Source of the DNA: Ruminococcaceae bacterium UBA5891 | GTDB lineage: Bacteria; Bacillota; Clostridia; Oscillospirales; Acutalibacteraceae | Assembly (NCBI GenBank): GCA_002431945.1 | Contig: DJET01000014.1 | Coordinates: 102,539 to 131,800 of the forward strand | Length of the DNA: 29,262 nt | Direction: 5' to 3' | Part shown: piece after piece, positions 1 through 6,087 of the stretch | Layout: every line of letters begins with the position of its first letter | Position numbering within the stretch: position 1 is the first letter of the stretch | Made by a program: the position numbers and the translations under genes | The notes under the pieces: model-generated | Told to the model about the DNA's origin: nothing | The model's input: only the letters and a program-made list of their open reading frames with translations | Database searches by the model: none

Positions 1-891
1 GTTATCGCTGCTACCGACGGCCCGATGGCTCAGACTAAGGAGCACCTTCTCCTTGCCCGTCAGGTTGGCGTTCCGTACATTGTTGTATTTATGAACAAGT
101 GCGATCAGGTTGACGATCCTGAGCTTCTTGAGCTCGTTGAGATGGAAATCCGTGAGACCCTTGATAAATATGAGTTCCCCGGCGACGACACCCCGATCAT
201 CAAGGGTTCTGCTCTTGTTGCTCTTGAGTGCACCTCTACCGATCCGAACGCTCCCGAATATGCTCCGATCAAAGAGCTTATGGACGCTGTTGACAGCTAT
301 ATCCCGACTCCGGACCGTAAGTCTGACCTCCCGTTCCTTATGCCGATCGAGGACGTTATGACCATTTCCGGCCGTGGTACCGTTGTTACCGGCCGTGTTG
401 AGCGCGGACAGCTCAACGCAGGCGACGAAGTTGAGATCATCGGTCTCACCGAAGAGCGCAAGAAAACCGTTGTTACTTCTATGGAAATGTTCCGCAAGAC
501 CCTCGACTTCTGCGAGGCCGGCGATAACGTTGGCGCACTTCTCCGCGGCGTAGGCCGTGAAGAGGTTGAGCGTGGTCAGGTTCTCTGCAAACCCGGTTCA
601 ATTCATCCGCACACCAAGTTCCACGGTCAGGTTTACGTTCTTACTAAAGAAGAGGGCGGCCGTCATACTCCGTTCTTCAACAACTATCGTCCGCAGTTCT
701 ACTTCAGAACTACCGACGTTACCGGCGTAATCACCCTTCCTGAGGGCACCGAGATGTGCATGCCCGGCGATAACGTAGAGATGGACGTTGAGCTTATCAC
801 TCCTATCGCTATTGAAGAAGGTCTCCGCTTCGCTATCCGTGAAGGCGGTCGTACCGTTGGTTCGGGCGTTGTTACCAAAGTAAACGCTTAA
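1..891 (+). CDS. tuf: Elongation factor Tu, 5'-truncated by the window edge
   Basis: EF-Tu is the GTPase that delivers aminoacyl-tRNA to the ribosomal A site. The frame is open from base 1 (it begins VIAATDGPMAQTKEHLLLAR), so the gene starts outside the window; 296 codons remain of a usual ~400. The missing N-terminus would hold the P-loop and DTPGH motifs. Visible are the G4 motif NKCD, the G5 SAL segment and the two beta-barrel domains (e.g. SGRGTVVTGRVERG, and the C-terminal GRTVGSGVVTKVNA). The ATG at base 25 is internal and not the start. Codon choice is strongly biased (many CGT, GGC, GTT), as expected for a very highly expressed gene. A strong terminator follows directly. Which tuf copy this is cannot be told. 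Confidence 0.98.
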   Translation, partial: VIAATDGPMAQTKEHLLLARQVGVPYIVVFMNKCDQVDDPELLELVEMEIRETLDKYEFPGDDTPIIKGSALVALECTSTDPNAPEYAPIKELMDAVDSYIPTPDRKSDLPFLMPIEDVMTISGRGTVVTGRVERGQLNAGDEVEIIGLTEERKKTVVTSMEMFRKTLDFCEAGDNVGALLRGVGREEVERGQVLCKPGSIHPHTKFHGQVYVLTKEEGGRHTPFFNNYRPQFYFRTTDVTGVITLPEGTEMCMPGDNVEMDVELITPIAIEEGLRFAIREGGRTVGSGVVTKVNA

Positions 892-906
892 TCCGTTTTA
901 TAATTA

Positions 907-948
907 AAAACAACTGTTAAGGCTTTTGCCTTAGCAGTTGTTTTTTTA
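907..948 (+). terminator. Rho-independent terminator of tuf
   Basis: The 13-bp arms 911-923 and 928-940 pair with one G-U, around a TTTT loop. A run of T follows (941-947). It lies 15 bases after the tuf stop codon. Confidence 0.95.
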
Positions 949-1031
949 ATGCGGAATTCGGAATGCATAATGCGGAATTATGTTGTTTTGAAAATCTGTA
1001 CGGCGGACTCAGGTTTTTTTCCTTTTAAGGG

Positions 1032-1068
1032 GAACGGATTGCCACGGGGCTTTGCCCCTCGCAATGAC
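1032..1068 (-). repeat. Hairpin repeat GTCATTGCGA-stem-GTGGCAATCCGTTC, copy 1
   Basis: Read on the minus strand, conserved flanks enclose a perfect 5-bp stem (GGGGC/GCCCC) with a 3-base loop. The flanks match the copies at 1171-1210 and 2177-2214 while the stem sequence differs. Confidence 0.8.
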
Positions 1069-1170
1069 AGGACGACAGATTAGCACATACCCACACGGAA
1101 TTTCGTGGTAACTAAGCGGCTTGTCATTCTGAGTGCGGAGCACGAAAGAATCCGTATTCCCCTTGAAAAA

Positions 1171-1210
1171 GAACGGATTGCCACAGCCGTTTGCACGGCT
1201 TCGCAATGAC
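1171..1210 (-). repeat. Hairpin repeat, copy 2
   Basis: Minus strand. The flanks are the same as in copy 1. The stem is a perfect 6-bp pair (AGCCGT/ACGGCT) with a GCAA loop. Confidence 0.8.
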
Positions 1211-1261
1211 AAAAAGATCAAGCTGTTTAATTCCGCATTACGCATTCCGAATTCCGCATTA

Positions 1262-1555
1262 TTATTTAAGTTTTTTGTCAAAATCCTTAAACAGCCGTAT
1301 TCCGGCGATAAATCCAAGCTGAAAATAAATGTTTTCAAGCCGTGTTTCCCTATATGCTATTTCGCCGAAAAATTCCTCCTGCTTTTTGGGGTCGGGGAAA
1401 TACTCGTTTAAAATTTTTGTTGTATAGCGTTCAATTTCGTGTATTTCGGTTTCCAAATCGGTTTCGCGGCTTTCCTCCAAAAGCTCGCCGTTGCCTATAA
1501 TATAATCGGCTATTTTAGAAAGACTGCACCTGTTTAACATATTTGAAATCTGCAT
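1262..1555 (-). CDS. Small protein of unknown function (DUF6809-like?)
   Basis: This encodes 97 residues, acidic in the middle and probably helical, ending YFQLGFIAGIRLFKDFDKKLK. A C-terminal aromatic/glycine helix after a charged segment reminds me of the small Clostridia DUF6809 family, but I would not rely on that. An in-frame ATG lies six codons upstream (1573). The ribosome binding site GGAGAG (1562-1567) falls between the two, so the start at 1555 is preferred. A near-perfect sigma-A promoter lies upstream (1625-1653). The gene is divergent from the HTH gene at 1744, and both promoters carry the same spacer motif, which suggests shared control. The 3' end abuts a repeat element. No function can be assigned. 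Confidence 0.7.
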   Translation of the reverse strand: MQISNMLNRCSLSKIADYIIGNGELLEESRETDLETEIHEIERYTTKILNEYFPDPKKQEEFFGEIAYRETRLENIYFQLGFIAGIRLFKDFDKKLK

Positions 1556-1624
1556 TTCGTTCTCTCCGTTCATAAAAGTTTTACAATTTATCAGAAAGCA
1601 AATTTATTTCGGTTTACAGCGAAT

Positions 1625-1653
1625 ATTATATCTTAAAAAGCGAATTTTGTCAA
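1625..1653 (-). promoter_or_regulatory. Sigma-A promoter of the small minus-strand gene
   Basis: On the minus strand, TTGACA (1648-1653), a 17-bp spacer and TATAAT (1625-1630) give a consensus promoter. The spacer holds AATTCGCTTTT (1636-1646), which also sits in the spacer of the divergent promoter. Confidence 0.88.
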
Positions 1654-1693
1654 CAACAAATTTGAAATTATCCAAATATAATTCGTATATCGT

Positions 1694-1722
1694 TTGATTT
1701 AATTCGCTTTTAAGCGTATAAT
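1694..1722 (+). promoter_or_regulatory. Sigma-A promoter of the HTH gene with putative operator
   Basis: TTGATT (1694-1699), a 17-bp spacer and TATAAT (1717-1722). The spacer carries AATTCGCTTTT (1701-1711) at the same offset as in the opposing promoter. It also holds a small palindrome, CGCTTTTAAGCG (1705-1716), next to the -10. Confidence 0.85.
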
Positions 1723-1743
1723 CTTTTTAAACGGGGTGATAAA

Positions 1744-1956
1744 ATGTCTGCCGCAAAAAAGATTAAAATGATGCTTTTACAGCGCGAAATGACAATGGCG
1801 CAGTTAGCAGGTCTTCTTAATAAAAGTCCGTCAACCCTAAGCGGAAAAATTACTCGTGACAACTTTTCGGAAAACGATTTAAAGGAAATTGCCGAAAAGC
1901 TTGATTTCAGCTGCGACATAGTTTTTACTGATAAAAAAACCGGCAAAACGCTTTAG
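1744..1956 (+). CDS. Short XRE-type helix-turn-helix protein
   Basis: A 70-aa protein that is almost entirely one HTH domain. The helix MTMAQLAGLLNKSPSTLSGK (residues 17-36) has the recognition-helix pattern of Cro/CI-type regulators, followed by a helix (ENDLKEIAEKL) and a short strand-like tail. It probably binds DNA as a dimer. The RBS-like GGGGTGAT precedes the ATG by a few bases. The gene is divergent from the 97-aa unknown gene and has its own sigma-A promoter. A likely role is regulation of this divergent pair through the repeated spacer motif; this is inference. No metabolic or toxin partner is evident. Confidence 0.82.
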   Translation: MSAAKKIKMMLLQREMTMAQLAGLLNKSPSTLSGKITRDNFSENDLKEIAEKLDFSCDIVFTDKKTGKTL

Positions 1957-2066
1957 GGCGTTACCGGCGTATTCGGCAGTTGATTTTATTATTGCAGGCG
2001 ATGGGGCAGGGCAACTAATTCGGAATTCGGAATGCGTAATGCGGAATTAAACAGCTTAATTATTTT

Positions 2067-2166
2067 GTCATTGCGGTGCGGGTGTCCGGTGGACACCTCT
2101 GCGAAGCAGAAGCACCGACCGAGCCGGCAGGCGAGACCGCCGTTAGGTGCGCGGCAATCCGTCTTC
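2067..2166 (+). repeat. Hairpin repeat, enlarged copy
   Basis: It begins GTCATTGCGGTGCG and ends GTGCGCGGCAATCCGTCTTC. About 70 bases are inserted where the other copies have a short stem-loop. The inserted part contains its own inverted repeat, GGTGTCC/GGACACC. Confidence 0.6.
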
Positions 2167-2176
2167 TTCCTCTCTC

Positions 2177-2214
2177 GTCATTGCGAACGCCGTAAGGCGT
2201 GTGGCAATCCGTTC
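2177..2214 (+). repeat. Hairpin repeat, copy 3
   Basis: GTCATTGCGA flank, perfect 5-bp stem ACGCC/GGCGT with a GTAA loop, then GTGGCAATCCGTTC. Confidence 0.8.
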
Positions 2215-2324
2215 CCCTTAAAAGAGGAAAAACGGTGTCCTTCGCGCTATGCGTTTAGAATGACAAAATCGCATGAATATTTATATGCTTAAAAACGCTT
2301 AATTGAAAATCGGGGAAACTTAAA

Positions 2325-4718
2325 ATGGAAAACAAACAAAGATTAACCGGACTTACCGCCGCCGAGGTAACAGAGCGCCGCGAAAACGGGCTTTCAAACG
2401 TTTCGTCTCAAAAGGCGGGAAAAAGCGTTAAGGAAATTGTAATTTCAAACACGTTTACTTATTTTAACTTTATTTTTCTTATTATAACGGTGCTTTTGTG
2501 CATTGTAGGCTCCTTTCGCAACCTTACGTTTTTGCCGATAGTTATAGGCAACACGCTTGTGGGAATTGTGCAGGAAATACGCGCTAAAAAGACGATTGAT
2601 AAAATGAATCTTTTAAACGCGCCGCACGCCGTGGCTGTAAGGGACGGGCAGAGAATAAAGCTGCGCAGCGAAGAGCTTGTAAAGGACGATATTGTTATTT
2701 TTTATTCGGGCAATCAGATCTGCGCCGACGCTAAGGTGCTTAAGGGCAGCGTTACCGTAAACGAGGCGCTGCTTACGGGCGAAGAGGACGAAATAACAAA
2801 AAGCGCGGGCGACCGCCTGCTTTCTGGCAGCTTTATTGTTTCGGGCGAGTGCTTGGCAGTGCTTGAAAACGTGGGGGACAATTCTTACATTTCAAAGCTT
2901 ACCGCCGAAGCCAAAAGCCAGCAGGACGGCGAGCAGTCCGAAATGATAAAGGCGATAAACAAGATAGTAAAGTGGATGGGTATAATTTTAATACCCATAG
3001 GCGGCGTGCTTTTCTACCAAAGCTTTTTTGTAAAGCACCTTGCCTTTAAGGCAAGCGTGGTATCCGCCGTTGCCGCGGTAATAGGTATGATACCCGAAGG
3101 GCTGTATCTGCTTACCACCGCCGCGCTGGCGCTCGGAACAATAAGGCTTGCAAAGCGTAAGGTCTTGCTTAACGATATGAAAAGCATTGAGGCGCTCGCG
3201 CGTGTGGACGTGCTGTGCGTTGATAAAACCGGTACTATAACCGAGCCTGAAATGCAGGTCAACAAGCTTATTGAGTTAGCCGATACCCGCGAACTGCCGG
3301 ATACCGGCTTTAAGGAAATGCTTTTTAATTATGTTTCGGCGGCTAAGGACAATAACTCCACAATGGAAGCGCTGAGAGGTTATTTTGAAGGCTTTAACGC
3401 CGAAAAAATGCCGCCCATTACCGTGCTGCCGTTTACCTCTGCCGTAAAGTACGGCGCCGTTACCTTTAAAAACGGCACGTGGCTTTTGGGCGCGCCCGAA
3501 TTTGTGCTTAAAAGCATTGCCGCGCCGCTTAAAAAGCAGATAGAGGAATATACGCTTAAGGGCTACCGCGTGCTTGTTTTCGCTTATCAGTATGATCCGC
3601 TTACGGAAAGCGGACCGCAGGCGGATATACTTCCCGTGGGGCTTATAGTAATGGCAAACGCCATACGCAAAAACGCGCCCGCCACATTCAGGTATTTTAA
3701 GGCGCAGGGCGTTAAAATAAAAGTTATTTCGGGCGATAACCCCGCAACGGTTGCCGAAATTGCACGGCTTGCCGGCATTGATAACGCCGAAAATTATATA
3801 GACGCCGCACTGCTTGACACCGATGAAAAGCTGTATAACGCGGCGCGCGAATATACCGTTTTCGGCAGGGTAACGCCGCGGCAAAAGCAAAAGCTTGTTT
3901 GCGCTTTGCAGGAAATGGGGCATACCGTTGCTATGACGGGCGACGGCGTTAACGACATTCTTGCAATGAAGCGCGCCGACTGCGGCATTGCAATGGCTTC
4001 GGGCAGCGAGGCGGTCTCGCAAGCGGCAAGAGTTGTGCTTATGGACTCGGATTTTGCACATATGCCGAGCGTGGTTGCCGAGGGACGCCGTGTGGTAAAC
4101 AATATACAGCGTTCGGCAAGCCTGTTTTTGGTTAAAAACATCTTTTCGCTTTTGCTTTCGGTTACGGCTTCGGTTCTTATGATTTCATATCCGCTTGAGC
4201 CGGCGCACATATCGCTTATAAGTATGTTCACAATAGGTCTGCCGGGATTTTTACTGGCGCTTGAAAGCAATAAAAGCAAAATAAACGGTCATTTTCTTAA
4301 AAACGTGCTAAAAATGGCTCTGCCTGCCGCGCTTACCGATACGGTAACCGTGGGTTCGCTCGCGCTGTTCGGCGAGGTATTCGGCTTAAACAAAAGCGAC
4401 GTTGCAACCGCGGCTACGCTGGTGCTTGCGGTGGTGGGCTTTATGATACTCAGGCACATAAGCACTCCGCTTAACAAATACCGCCTTTTTGTGTTTGTTA
4501 TAAACATTATCGGTATGGTATTATGCTTTTTATTTGTGCCGCAGCTTTTTTCAATCGTTCGCATACCGTTTACCATAAAGCTGTTTGTTATAATATTCTC
4601 GTTTGCGGCGGAATCGCTGTTCAGAATATTTACGTGGGCGGTTGAGCACAGCGGCGACAGCATTAAAAGACGTCTTGCCAAAAGACCGAAGCGCCGCAAA
4701 GCGTCACACGGCCGCTGA
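2325..4718 (+). CDS. Cation-transporting P-type ATPase (HAD-IC family)
   Basis: A 797-aa membrane pump that couples ATP hydrolysis to cation movement. Visible in order: a cation-ATPase N-terminal segment; two membrane segments (~42-85); the actuator motif TGE (151-153); membrane segments ~217-275 with PEGL (257-260) in the ion-binding helix; the phosphorylated Asp in DKTGT (D300); the hinge motif TGDGVND (538-544); then about six C-terminal membrane segments and a basic tail. PEGL in M4 resembles Ca2+-type (P2) pumps rather than heavy-metal P1B pumps, whose CPC motif and metal-binding domains are absent. At 797 aa it is shorter than PacL/SERCA-type pumps (~900). Substrate is not certain (Ca2+, Mg2+ or another cation). 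A GGGGAAA stretch precedes the ATG. It appears monocistronic, with a repeat block upstream and the methionine operon promoter downstream. Confidence 0.93.
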   Translation: MENKQRLTGLTAAEVTERRENGLSNVSSQKAGKSVKEIVISNTFTYFNFIFLIITVLLCIVGSFRNLTFLPIVIGNTLVGIVQEIRAKKTIDKMNLLNAPHAVAVRDGQRIKLRSEELVKDDIVIFYSGNQICADAKVLKGSVTVNEALLTGEEDEITKSAGDRLLSGSFIVSGECLAVLENVGDNSYISKLTAEAKSQQDGEQSEMIKAINKIVKWMGIILIPIGGVLFYQSFFVKHLAFKASVVSAVAAVIGMIPEGLYLLTTAALALGTIRLAKRKVLLNDMKSIEALARVDVLCVDKTGTITEPEMQVNKLIELADTRELPDTGFKEMLFNYVSAAKDNNSTMEALRGYFEGFNAEKMPPITVLPFTSAVKYGAVTFKNGTWLLGAPEFVLKSIAAPLKKQIEEYTLKGYRVLVFAYQYDPLTESGPQADILPVGLIVMANAIRKNAPATFRYFKAQGVKIKVISGDNPATVAEIARLAGIDNAENYIDAALLDTDEKLYNAAREYTVFGRVTPRQKQKLVCALQEMGHTVAMTGDGVNDILAMKRADCGIAMASGSEAVSQAARVVLMDSDFAHMPSVVAEGRRVVNNIQRSASLFLVKNIFSLLLSVTASVLMISYPLEPAHISLISMFTIGLPGFLLALESNKSKINGHFLKNVLKMALPAALTDTVTVGSLALFGEVFGLNKSDVATAATLVLAVVGFMILRHISTPLNKYRLFVFVINIIGMVLCFLFVPQLFSIVRIPFTIKLFVIIFSFAAESLFRIFTWAVEHSGDSIKRRLAKRPKRRKASHGR

Positions 4719-4782
4719 TTGCACAAAAATCGCGCAAAAACTTAATATAAACAGTAGTTTTTCATATATTTTAAAAAAAGGC

Positions 4783-4811
4783 TTGACAAACGTACCGCCG
4801 TATGATATTAT
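4783..4811 (+). promoter_or_regulatory. Sigma-A promoter of the methionine uptake operon
   Basis: TTGACA (4783-4788), a 17-bp spacer and TATTAT (4806-4811). It is followed by about 350 bases of leader before metQ. Confidence 0.9.
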
Positions 4812-4859
4812 AACACCAACCAAACAGGTAGGTAATTGATTTGAAAGGAGAACGGCGAT

Positions 4860-4973
4860 ATGAAAAAGCTAACCGCTATTTGCATTATTACCGAAATGCG
4901 TATGCCGATGTGTATGCGTATGCGTTTTGCTATGCCTTGTCCGTCAGGTTCTCCATTAAAAGATGTTCGTTAA
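4860..4973 (+). CDS. Methionine-rich leader peptide of the metQNI operon
   Basis: A 37-codon ORF whose residues 12-25 read EMRMPMCMRMRFAM: six Met in 14 residues, five of them in alternate codons (13, 15, 17, 19, 21). It has a good ribosome binding site (AAAGGAG, 4844-4850) nine bases before the ATG. It lies between a sigma-A promoter and an intrinsic terminator ahead of methionine transporter genes. This is the layout of a ribosome-mediated attenuation leader: scarce charged Met-tRNA would stall the ribosome in the Met run. The Cys codons (8, 18, 27) might add cysteine sensing. I found no SAM-riboswitch or T-box signature in this leader. The leader-peptide role is inferred from sequence logic alone. 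Confidence 0.8.
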   Translation: MKKLTAICIITEMRMPMCMRMRFAMPCPSGSPLKDVR

Positions 4974-5012
4974 AAACGGATAAATTGCTTTTAACCGGGA
5001 ATCCCTTGTCGG
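4941..5012 (+). promoter_or_regulatory. Candidate antiterminator competing with the met leader terminator
   Basis: Bases 4941-4953 (CCGTCAGGTTCTC) can pair with 4997-5012 over 12 bp (11 Watson-Crick, 1 G-U), with one mismatch and two small bulges. The pairing takes up GGG of the terminator's 5' arm. The left strand lies 19 bases after the last of the five alternate Met codons, so it would be free when a ribosome stalls there and covered when translation finishes. The leader's own RBS region GGAGAAC (4847-4853) is complementary to 4948-4954, so untranslated RNA could favour termination. Confidence 0.6.
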
Positions 5013-5028
5013 ATATGCCCGGTTTTTT
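4993..5028 (+). terminator. Attenuator terminator in the metQNI leader
   Basis: AACCGGG (4993-4999) pairs with CCCGGTT (5018-5024), with inner ATCC/GGAT pairing, followed by T6. It lies between the leader peptide and the structural genes. Confidence 0.85.
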
Positions 5029-5048
5029 ATTTACTTGGAGGTATCTTT

Positions 5049-5120
5049 ATGAAAAACATATTTGAAGAGCTTGTAAGAGCAAATTTCAGAAACGGACGAA
5101 TGTGTACCGTAAGGCTTTAA
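5049..5120 (+). CDS. Second small leader ORF upstream of metQ
   Basis: A 23-codon ORF (MKNIFEELVRANFRNGRMCTVRL) with a strong GGAGG (5037-5041) seven bases before the ATG. It begins just after the attenuator terminator and ends 49 bases before metQ. It is too short for a usual enzyme and has no membrane segment. Met-Cys occurs near its end. It might be a second regulatory peptide or a small functional protein; there is no later terminator for it to control. I do not recognise it. Confidence 0.5.
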   Translation: MKNIFEELVRANFRNGRMCTVRL

Positions 5121-5169
5121 ATTATTAAACTGAAATATTTATAAAAATTTTTGAAAGGTTGTTTTTAAA

Positions 5170-6021
5170 ATGAAAAAAATAGTATCTCTTTTATTACTTG
5201 CGGTATTGGCATTAGGCGTGTTCGCAGGCTGCGGCAGCAAGGAGGACGGCTCGATTACGATCGCCGTTCCGAACGACACGACAAACGAGGCGCGCGCGCT
5301 TCTTTTACTTGAGGAAAAGGGCTATATTAAGCTTAAGGACGGCGCCGATATAAAGGCTACCGTTAAGGATATTGCGGAAAACCCCTACAACATTAAGTTC
5401 AAAGAAGTTGAGGCGGCGCAGCTCCCCAACACGCTTAAGGACGTTGACTATGCGGTAATCAATTCAAACTATGCAATTTCCGCCGATCTTAACCCCGTTA
5501 AGGATTCGCTTGCTATTGAAGACTCCGCTTCGGCTTACAGCAACATTTTAGCCGTTAAAGAGGGCAATGAAAATACCGACGCGGTAAAGGCGCTTAAAGC
5601 GGCGCTTGAAAGCAAAAAGGTTGCGGATTTTATTGCGGATAAATACAGCGGCGCGGTTGTAAGCGTTGTTGAAAACCCCGGCGACGGATATGATTCTTCC
5701 GTTAATTACGACGCGCTCGCAGGCAAAACAATAACCGTTGCGGCTTCTCCCACACCCCACGCGGAAATACTTGCGGTAGCAAAGGAAATTCTTGCGGCTA
5801 AAAACGTAACGCTTGATATTAAGGAATTTACCGATTACGTTCAGCCCAACAAGGTTGTAGACAGCGGCGAGATCGACGCAAACTACTTCCAGCACACTCC
5901 GTATCTTGACGACTTCAACGCCGAGAACGGTACCCACGTTGTTAAGGTTTCGGCTATTCACGTTGAGCCTATGGGTCTTTACGGCGGTAAGCAGACCTCG
6001 CTTGACGCTATTAAAAAGTAA
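5170..6021 (+). CDS. metQ: Methionine-binding lipoprotein MetQ
   Basis: This is the NlpA-family solute-binding protein of the MetNIQ importer. It is tethered outside the membrane and delivers methionine to MetI. The N-terminus is a lipoprotein signal (KK, then a leucine-rich core) with lipobox VFAGC, giving a lipidated Cys21. The mature part shows family features, including an ASPTPHAEIL segment, DYVQPNKVVDSGEIDANYFQ, HTPYLDDFN and a C-terminal EPMGLYGGK. Its 283 aa is normal. A GAAAGG site precedes the ATG. It is the first large gene of the operon after the attenuated leader. The adjacent metN carries the NIL domain, which supports a methionine substrate over other NlpA-family ligands. Confidence 0.93.
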   Translation: MKKIVSLLLLAVLALGVFAGCGSKEDGSITIAVPNDTTNEARALLLLEEKGYIKLKDGADIKATVKDIAENPYNIKFKEVEAAQLPNTLKDVDYAVINSNYAISADLNPVKDSLAIEDSASAYSNILAVKEGNENTDAVKALKAALESKKVADFIADKYSGAVVSVVENPGDGYDSSVNYDALAGKTITVAASPTPHAEILAVAKEILAAKNVTLDIKEFTDYVQPNKVVDSGEIDANYFQHTPYLDDFNAENGTHVVKVSAIHVEPMGLYGGKQTSLDAIKK

Positions 6022-6034
6022 TTCATATTTACAG

Positions 6035-6068
6035 AATAACGCTGTCTGCATTTGCAGTCGGCGTTATT
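6035..6068 (+). other. Intercistronic hairpin between metQ and metN
   Basis: AATAACGC (6035-6042) pairs with GCGTTATT (6061-6068), with an inner CTGCA/TGCAG stem. There is no proper T-run, so it is more likely an mRNA-stabilising or partial-termination hairpin that keeps metQ mRNA above metNI. Confidence 0.65.
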
Positions 6069-6087
6069 TCCCTGTCAGGAGAAAGCT

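Larger units (their letters stand above)
948..1260. repeat. MITE-like intergenic element with 33-bp terminal inverted repeats
   Basis: Bases 948-980 and 1228-1260 are inverted copies of one 33-bp sequence (core GCGGAATTCGGAATGC) with one mismatch. They bound a 313-bp non-coding block. Inside are two inverted copies of a hairpin repeat (1032-1068, 1171-1210) and one GTCATTCTGAG...GAATCCGT unit (1123-1154). The block starts where the tuf terminator T-run ends and stops two bases before the stop codon of the minus-strand gene, so it fills the gap between two gene ends. I see no transposase or believable ORF; the open frames here are just repeat sequence. Confidence 0.8.
2017..2265. repeat. Second mosaic intergenic repeat block (one-ended)
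   Basis: Bases 2017-2049 are a third copy of the 33-bp end sequence (one mismatch to the 1228-1260 copy). The bases after it match the inside of the first element (AACAGCTT..., GTCATTGCG). Two hairpin repeats (2067-2166 enlarged, 2177-2214 standard) and a degenerate GTCATTCTGAG-like unit (about 2243-2265, inverted) follow. No second 33-bp end is seen. Together with short flanks it fills the gap between the HTH gene and the P-type ATPase. The 86-codon open frame across it (2032-2292) is repeat sequence and not a gene. Confidence 0.75.

Noticed and set aside
1009..1411. Two 90-110 codon frames on both strands in the gap after tuf
   Set aside because: They are made of repeat sequence (hairpin units and 33-bp ends) and overlap the real minus-strand gene. 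There is no RBS.
2032..2292. An 86-codon frame before the P-type ATPase
   Set aside because: It is composed entirely of the mosaic repeat block; its protein text (many Arg/Ser/Pro) looks like translated repeat.
3276..4061. A 261-codon frame opposite the P-type ATPase
   Set aside because: The shadow of a well-supported gene; Cys/His/Arg-rich composition without any motif.
4812..5169. SAM riboswitch or methionine T-box in the metQ leader
   Set aside because: Neither the SAM-I core nor the T-box GGTGG/specifier pattern is present. The leader peptide explains the region better.
5548..6051. A 167-codon frame opposite metQ
   Set aside because: Antisense shadow, no RBS or family motif.
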